A stretch of 6,400 nucleotides of DNA from AL-N1 sp039178835 (GTDB lineage: Bacteria; Chloroflexota; Chloroflexia; Chloroflexales; Roseiflexaceae): assembly GCA_039178835.1 (NCBI GenBank), contig JBCDFA010000408.1, forward strand, positions 1 to 6,400. The letters run 5' to 3'. Below are positions 6,148-6,400 of the stretch, piece after piece (positions within the stretch are counted from its first letter, which is position 1; each line of letters starts with the position of its first letter). Under the pieces are notes generated by a model that saw only the letters and a list, made by a program, of their open reading frames with translations, was not told the origin of the DNA and searched no databases. A program made the position numbers and the translations under genes.

Positions 6148-6268
6148 ATGGAGCGCTTTATTTGATCATTTGTGGAATGGTTTGTCAGTGTTTGGACAGC
6201 CATTTATCACAACACTAGGTGTATTTGTGTATCTCTGTCATCGTGGGCAAAACTGAAGGAGGAAATTC

Positions 6269-6400
6269 ATGCGTTCACGAACCGTGTCAGTTTTTGTGCT
6301 GCTGACCTTGCTTGTTAGTTCATTTGCAGTTGTTAATGCACAGTCGGTTTCGTTTGAAACACCAACAGATGTCAGTATTACTGCTGAAGCTGTAACCCTC
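6269..6400 (+). CDS. Secreted protein of unknown function, N-terminal part (runs off the right edge)
   Basis: Only 44 codons are visible. The start is well supported: AGGAGG (6257-6262) lies six bases before the ATG, and the protein begins with a classic signal peptide. A basic n-region (MRSR) is followed by a hydrophobic core VSVFVLLTLLVSSFAVV (6-22) and a likely cut after VVNA, leaving a mature N-terminus QSVSFETPTDVSI. There is no lipobox cysteine, so it is not a lipoprotein. The mature start is polar and threonine/serine-rich, as in beta-rich exported proteins, but too little is present to name a family. It is divergent from the nuclease gene, with about 1 kb between them, so the two are probably regulated separately. 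Confidence 0.82.
   Translation, partial: MRSRTVSVFVLLTLLVSSFAVVNAQSVSFETPTDVSITAEAVTL

Larger units (their letters stand above)
5264..6268. other. AT-rich intergenic region of about 1 kb without a convincing intact gene
   Basis: The stretch between the nuclease start and the last gene is visibly richer in A and T than the flanking genes, except for a patch around 5690-5850. It contains a probable nuclease promoter, two possible gene remnants (5360-5542 plus, 5684-5851 minus), a minus-strand hairpin terminator, two copies of a palindromic repeat and candidate promoters for the gene at 6269. A small symmetric element, TACGTA, four bases, TACGTA, lies at 5958-5973. I see no tRNA, known riboswitch or transposase. 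The mix suggests decayed DNA between two active genes, later used as a long regulatory leader. Confidence 0.6.

Overview
The window looks like a chromosomal segment from a member of the Chloroflexota. This is inferred from the protein style: a glycosyltransferase/methyltransferase pair, a YfhO-type membrane protein, and a large secreted lamin-tail/ExeM nuclease. Genus cannot be fixed from this sequence. I see no RNA gene, CRISPR array, insertion sequence or phage gene.

Left part (1-1938, all minus strand): a three-gene surface-glycan type operon reading leftwards. It holds a family 2 glycosyltransferase (1938-1165), a class I SAM-dependent methyltransferase (1274-513) and the start of a polytopic YfhO-family protein (479 to beyond the left edge). 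The glycosyltransferase and methyltransferase overlap by 110 bases in different frames. Their sequences resemble the two halves of a single bifunctional protein known in related bacteria, so this may be a split or frameshifted fusion.

Middle (1939-5263, minus strand): a leader with an inverted repeat, then a small four-helix membrane protein of unknown function (2560-2186). Next comes an 841-residue secreted nuclease (5263-2738): signal peptide, lamin-tail domain, OB-fold region, then an endonuclease/exonuclease/phosphatase catalytic domain. The small membrane protein and the nuclease each end in a clear hairpin terminator, so each is probably its own transcription unit.

Right part (5264-6400): about 1 kb of mostly AT-rich DNA without a convincing intact gene. 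It holds two possible gene remnants in opposite orientation, a hairpin terminator serving the minus-strand remnant, and two copies of a roughly 38-base repeat built round a TTAATT-N3-AATTAA palindrome. After it starts a plus-strand gene for a secreted protein (6269 onward, cut by the window edge) with a near-perfect ribosome binding site.

The themes are surface glycan building and secretion. I do not see a complete new system. The points most worth checking are the out-of-frame overlap of the glycosyltransferase and methyltransferase, and the palindromic repeat pair in the intergenic region.
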